From contig JACCTM010000020.1 of assembly GCA_013812385.1 (NCBI GenBank), positions 1 through 6,043 on the forward strand: DNA of 6,043 bases, read 5' to 3'. Each line of letters starts with the position of its first letter. Within the stretch, counting starts at the first letter, position 1. This DNA comes from Geodermatophilaceae bacterium. GTDB taxonomy: Bacteria > Actinomycetota > Actinomycetes > Mycobacteriales > Geodermatophilaceae. The position numbers were made by a program, and so were the translations under genes. The notes under the pieces were generated by a model. It saw only the letters and a list, made by a program, of their open reading frames with translations. It was not told the origin of the DNA and made no database searches. Positions 4,253-6,043 of the stretch are shown piece by piece.

Positions 4253-5128
4253 ATGTACGGTGAATCTGCCCACGTCAGCATCGGCGTCAAAGAGGTCGAG
4301 CAGATCGCCGCCCTGGGTTGGCGCGGCCGCGACGAGGCCCAACTCGGCGATTGGTTACTCCGCGCAGCGGATGGCTTCACCGGTCGGGCGAACTCCGCGC
4401 TCGTCCTCGGCGCGCCAGCGCAGCCCGACAGTTGGCTGCCCGATCTCGTCCGGTGGTACGCCGACCGCGGGCTCCCACCGATGGTCCAGGTACCGCTGCC
4501 CGGCGGTGAGGCCGTCGATGCGGTTCTCGCGGCGGCCGGCTGGCGGACCCGTGACCTGGTCCGCTTCCTCACCGGCGACATCGACGAGGTCCAGAACCTG
4601 GCCTCCGTCACTCTGCCAAGTCGGAGTGAAGGACCCCCTGTATCAAACCTATTGGCACAAGGCGTCCTTCACTCCGCCAAATCCGGCGTATCGGCGCAGT
4701 TGCATGCCGAGCCCGACGGCCCCTGGTTGGCGGCCTACCACTACCGGGGCGCGGCTCTGCCGCCGACTGCGCGCGCGGTCCTGCAGCGTGCCGGGCAGGA
4801 CACGGAGCTGTGCTTCGCCTCGATCCGCGCCGCTGAACCCGGCGGTGGGGCCGGTGCCGTGCTCGCAGTGGCCAGGGGTGCCGTGGCGCAGGGCTGGCTC
4901 GGCGTCACTGCCGTGACCGTCGCTGATCAGCACCGCCGCCAGCGCTACGGCACCCGACTCATGTCCGAGCTGGCCGCCTGGGGTGCGCAGCGCGGTGCGC
5001 GGTGGATCTATCTCCAGGTGGCTGCGGACAACGCTGCTGCCCTGCGCCTCTATGAACGGCTCGGTTTCCACCACCATCACGACTACCGCTATCGGGTCGG
5101 ACCCGTCCCGGCAGCTCCGTCGGCTTGA
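4253..5128 (+). CDS. Two-domain GNAT acetyltransferase
   Basis: This 291-residue protein has an N-terminal GNAT-like half (about 20-107; LGDWLLRAADGFTGRANS is typical, as are RGLPPMVQVP and AAAGWRT) and a C-terminal catalytic GNAT half (about 155-283). It resembles the mycobacterial Rv0428c group from memory. The acetyl-CoA loop is HRRQRYGTRL (227-236): the first Gly of the usual R-x-x-G-x-G/A is Arg231, an atypical change. The later helix and strand, DNAAALRLYERLGF, are canonical. It would transfer acetyl from acetyl-CoA to an unknown amine. Residues 124-142 in the linker are encoded by a 55-bp palindromic element that does not look like ordinary coding sequence. The start is supported by GAAGGGG seven bases upstream. 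The gene is divergent from fdxA, and its last 40 bases overlap the convergent padR. The family is sure; the substrate is unknown. Confidence 0.88.
   Translation: MYGESAHVSIGVKEVEQIAALGWRGRDEAQLGDWLLRAADGFTGRANSALVLGAPAQPDSWLPDLVRWYADRGLPPMVQVPLPGGEAVDAVLAAAGWRTRDLVRFLTGDIDEVQNLASVTLPSRSEGPPVSNLLAQGVLHSAKSGVSAQLHAEPDGPWLAAYHYRGAALPPTARAVLQRAGQDTELCFASIRAAEPGGGAGAVLAVARGAVAQGWLGVTAVTVADQHRRQRYGTRLMSELAAWGAQRGARWIYLQVAADNAAALRLYERLGFHHHHDYRYRVGPVPAAPSA
4622..4676. repeat. 55-bp palindromic element inside the GNAT gene
   Basis: The arms CGGAGTGAAGGAC (4622-4634) and GTCCTTCACTCCG (4664-4676) are perfect 13-bp inverted repeats. Pairing continues imperfectly inward (CCCCTGT against ACAAGGC), giving about 18 of 20 paired positions and a 15-base loop. 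It lies in frame in the interdomain linker. It has the look of a small dispersed palindromic repeat (REP- or MITE-like) rather than protein-driven sequence. No second copy is present in this window. Confidence 0.75.
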
Positions 5129-5691
5129 GCAGGCTCGGGTACGCGTTCGGGAAGGGCCCGCAGGACTCGGCTTACGGCGTCGTTCTCGCTGTCGTAATAG
5201 GACAGCCCCCAACGTGCGACATGGGCCGGAAACTCGAAGTCAGGGTCCTTGGGGATTCTGTCGAGGATCGCCTGCAAATCGCGACGCTGGGCGGCCAACG
5301 CGGCGTCGTAGGCCTCGAGCATCTCCCGGACCTGGGCCGGATCGAGGAGATGACCCAGCAACAACCGCAGCGCGATCGGGTGCTTGAGCAGCGGGAAACC
5401 GGGATCGGAGTCGGCCAGCCAGCGGCGGAGTTCACGTGTTCCCTTCGCGCTGACCCGGTAGCGGGTGGTGGTCCGGCTCGGTCCGCCATCGACCTCGCGA
5501 GCCAGGACCAGTCCGCGCTCGGCCAAGCGCTTGAGCTCGGTGTAGATCTGGCTCATCGCCGGCGCGGTCCAGTAGAAGCGCAAGGTCGAGTCCGCCCACT
5601 GCTTGAGCTCGTATCCGGACAGCTCGCGACCGAAAGTGAGCAGCCCGAGAACCGCGTACGACGTGGCCGGCAGCCCCCGGTCTTGACTCAC
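5089..5691 (-). CDS. PadR family transcriptional regulator
   Basis: This is a 200-residue cytoplasmic DNA-binding repressor. Residues 8-85 form the PadR winged helix: PATSYAVLGLLTFGRELSGYELK, then the recognition region TAPAMSQIYTELKRLAERGLV, then the wing DGGPSRTTTRYRVSAKG. Residues 88-183 are the helical dimerisation domain (Vir_act_alpha_C type: LRRWLADSDPGFPLLKHP, LLGHLLDPAQVREML, AHVARWGLSYYDSEND). I chose GTG 5691, since the family homology begins there and the frame further upstream runs into the divergent gene. No Shine-Dalgarno is seen; TAGAGT (5699-5704 on this strand) lies seven bases before GTG, which fits a leaderless transcript. The gene's 3' end overlaps the GNAT gene by 40 bases. 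It probably represses itself and perhaps the divergent propeller gene. The inducer is unknown; PadR proteins often sense aromatic or lipophilic compounds. Confidence 0.88.
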   Translation of the reverse strand: MSQDRGLPATSYAVLGLLTFGRELSGYELKQWADSTLRFYWTAPAMSQIYTELKRLAERGLVLAREVDGGPSRTTTRYRVSAKGTRELRRWLADSDPGFPLLKHPIALRLLLGHLLDPAQVREMLEAYDAALAAQRRDLQAILDRIPKDPDFEFPAHVARWGLSYYDSENDAVSRVLRALPERVPEPAQADGAAGTGPTR

Positions 5692-5698
5692 CGGCCGA

Positions 5699-5708
5699 AC
5701 TCTACTAT
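5699..5708. promoter_or_regulatory. Overlapping divergent -10-like boxes
   Basis: On the minus strand TAGAGT (5699-5704) would serve padR. On the plus strand TACTAT (5703-5708) could serve the propeller gene, though its TTGACT partner (5683-5688) is only 14 bases away; TATTCC (5706-5711) gives a 17-base spacing but a poorer box. Overlap would make the two genes compete for, and share, one regulator site. Sequence matches only; start sites are inferred. Confidence 0.35.
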
Positions 5709-5749
5709 TCCTAACCGGAAGACATTCGACGATGGCGGAGGAACCACCG

Positions 5750-6043
5750 ATGACACAAACCATGGTGCTGATCGGCACCCGCAAGGGCCTGTGGACAGCA
5801 ACCAGCGATGATGACCGCCAGAGCTGGACGGTTCGCGGACCCGAACTCGGGTTGAACGAGGTGGCGGCCTGCGCCATCGACACCCGTGGTGGCACTCCGC
5901 GGTTGTTCGCGGGCGCCAGTAGTTCGCACTGGGGACCGGCGATGTCCTACTCCGACGACCTGGGCGCAACCTGGGTCGAGCCCGATCCCGCGCCGATCAG
6001 CTTCCCGCAGAACGCCGAAGCCGCCCTGGCCAGGGTCTGGCAG
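5750..6043 (+). CDS. BNR/Asp-box beta-propeller protein (sialidase-like), partial 3'
   Basis: Only the first 98 residues are in the window; the gene runs off the right edge. It begins TMVLIGTRKGLW, the first propeller strand typical of WD40/YVTN/BNR proteins often named glycosyl hydrolase or exo-alpha-sialidase. SYSDDLGATW (66-75) is a full Asp box, S-x-D-x-G-x-T-W. GSS-like strands (RLFAGASSSHWGPAMS) precede it. There is no signal peptide, so it is probably cytoplasmic, which argues against a true secreted sialidase. I chose ATG 5750, with GGAGG (5737-5741) eight bases upstream; the in-frame ATG 5732 lies before that site. It is divergent from padR across 58 bases. The fold is fairly sure, while the enzyme activity is unproven and the sialidase catalytic residues cannot be judged from this fragment. 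Confidence 0.8.
   Translation, partial: MTQTMVLIGTRKGLWTATSDDDRQSWTVRGPELGLNEVAACAIDTRGGTPRLFAGASSSHWGPAMSYSDDLGATWVEPDPAPISFPQNAEAALARVWQ

Noticed and set aside
3851..4253. Alternative frames over fdxA on both strands (for example 3862-4152 and 4038-4253)
   Set aside because: fdxA has full cluster motifs and a strong ribosome site; the others are Arg/Ser-rich shadows.
4615..4683. Target-site duplication around the palindromic element (GCCAAGTC at 4615-4622, GCCAAATC at 4676-4683)
   Set aside because: Only 7 of 8 bases match, and the 61-base period would shift the reading frame, which is intact. It may be chance.
5692..5895. N-terminal extension of padR up to ATG 5895
   Set aside because: It would overlap the divergent propeller gene and has no PadR homology; the winged helix begins just after GTG 5691.

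Overview
The window is high-GC DNA with GTG starts, dense gene packing and several candidate leaderless starts. This suggests an Actinomycetota genome. The fdxA-dapC pair, with the actinobacterial type of succinyldiaminopimelate aminotransferase, supports this. I cannot name the genus with confidence; the Propionibacteriales are a guess.

Layout, left to right. (1) 70-666, plus: an orphan hypothetical gene, visibly less GC-rich than its neighbours. (2) 667-796: a leader packed with nested palindromes, feeding a two-gene operon of satD (797-1402) and a five-helix membrane protein (1402-1935). The operon ends in a strong GC hairpin. (3) 1977-2700: a hicAB-type toxin-antitoxin operon, with two tandem copies of an inverted-repeat operator just upstream and ATGA coupling between the genes. 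(4) Minus strand 4177 to 2697: fdxA (7Fe ferredoxin), then dapC (lysine/peptidoglycan precursor synthesis). They are separated by a 17-bp tandem repeat that duplicates the end of fdxA. The dapC frame has no ATG/GTG/TTG start upstream of its conserved N-terminus. (5) 4253-5128, plus, divergent from fdxA: a two-domain GNAT acetyltransferase carrying an in-frame 55-bp palindromic element in its interdomain linker. (6) 5691-5089, minus: a PadR-family repressor overlapping the GNAT tail. (7) 5750 to the window end, plus: the 5' part of a BNR/Asp-box beta-propeller (sialidase-like) gene, divergent from padR over 58 bp with overlapping -10-like boxes.

How they work together. satD and the membrane gene are translationally coupled and probably act as one unit. 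hicA and hicB form a toxin and its repressor-antitoxin. fdxA and dapC are co-directional housekeeping genes. padR probably controls itself and perhaps the divergent propeller gene. I see no complete insertion sequence, CRISPR array, tRNA or rRNA. The least explained structures are the repeat at the fdxA/dapC junction, the palindromic element inside the acetyltransferase, and the palindrome-rich satD leader.
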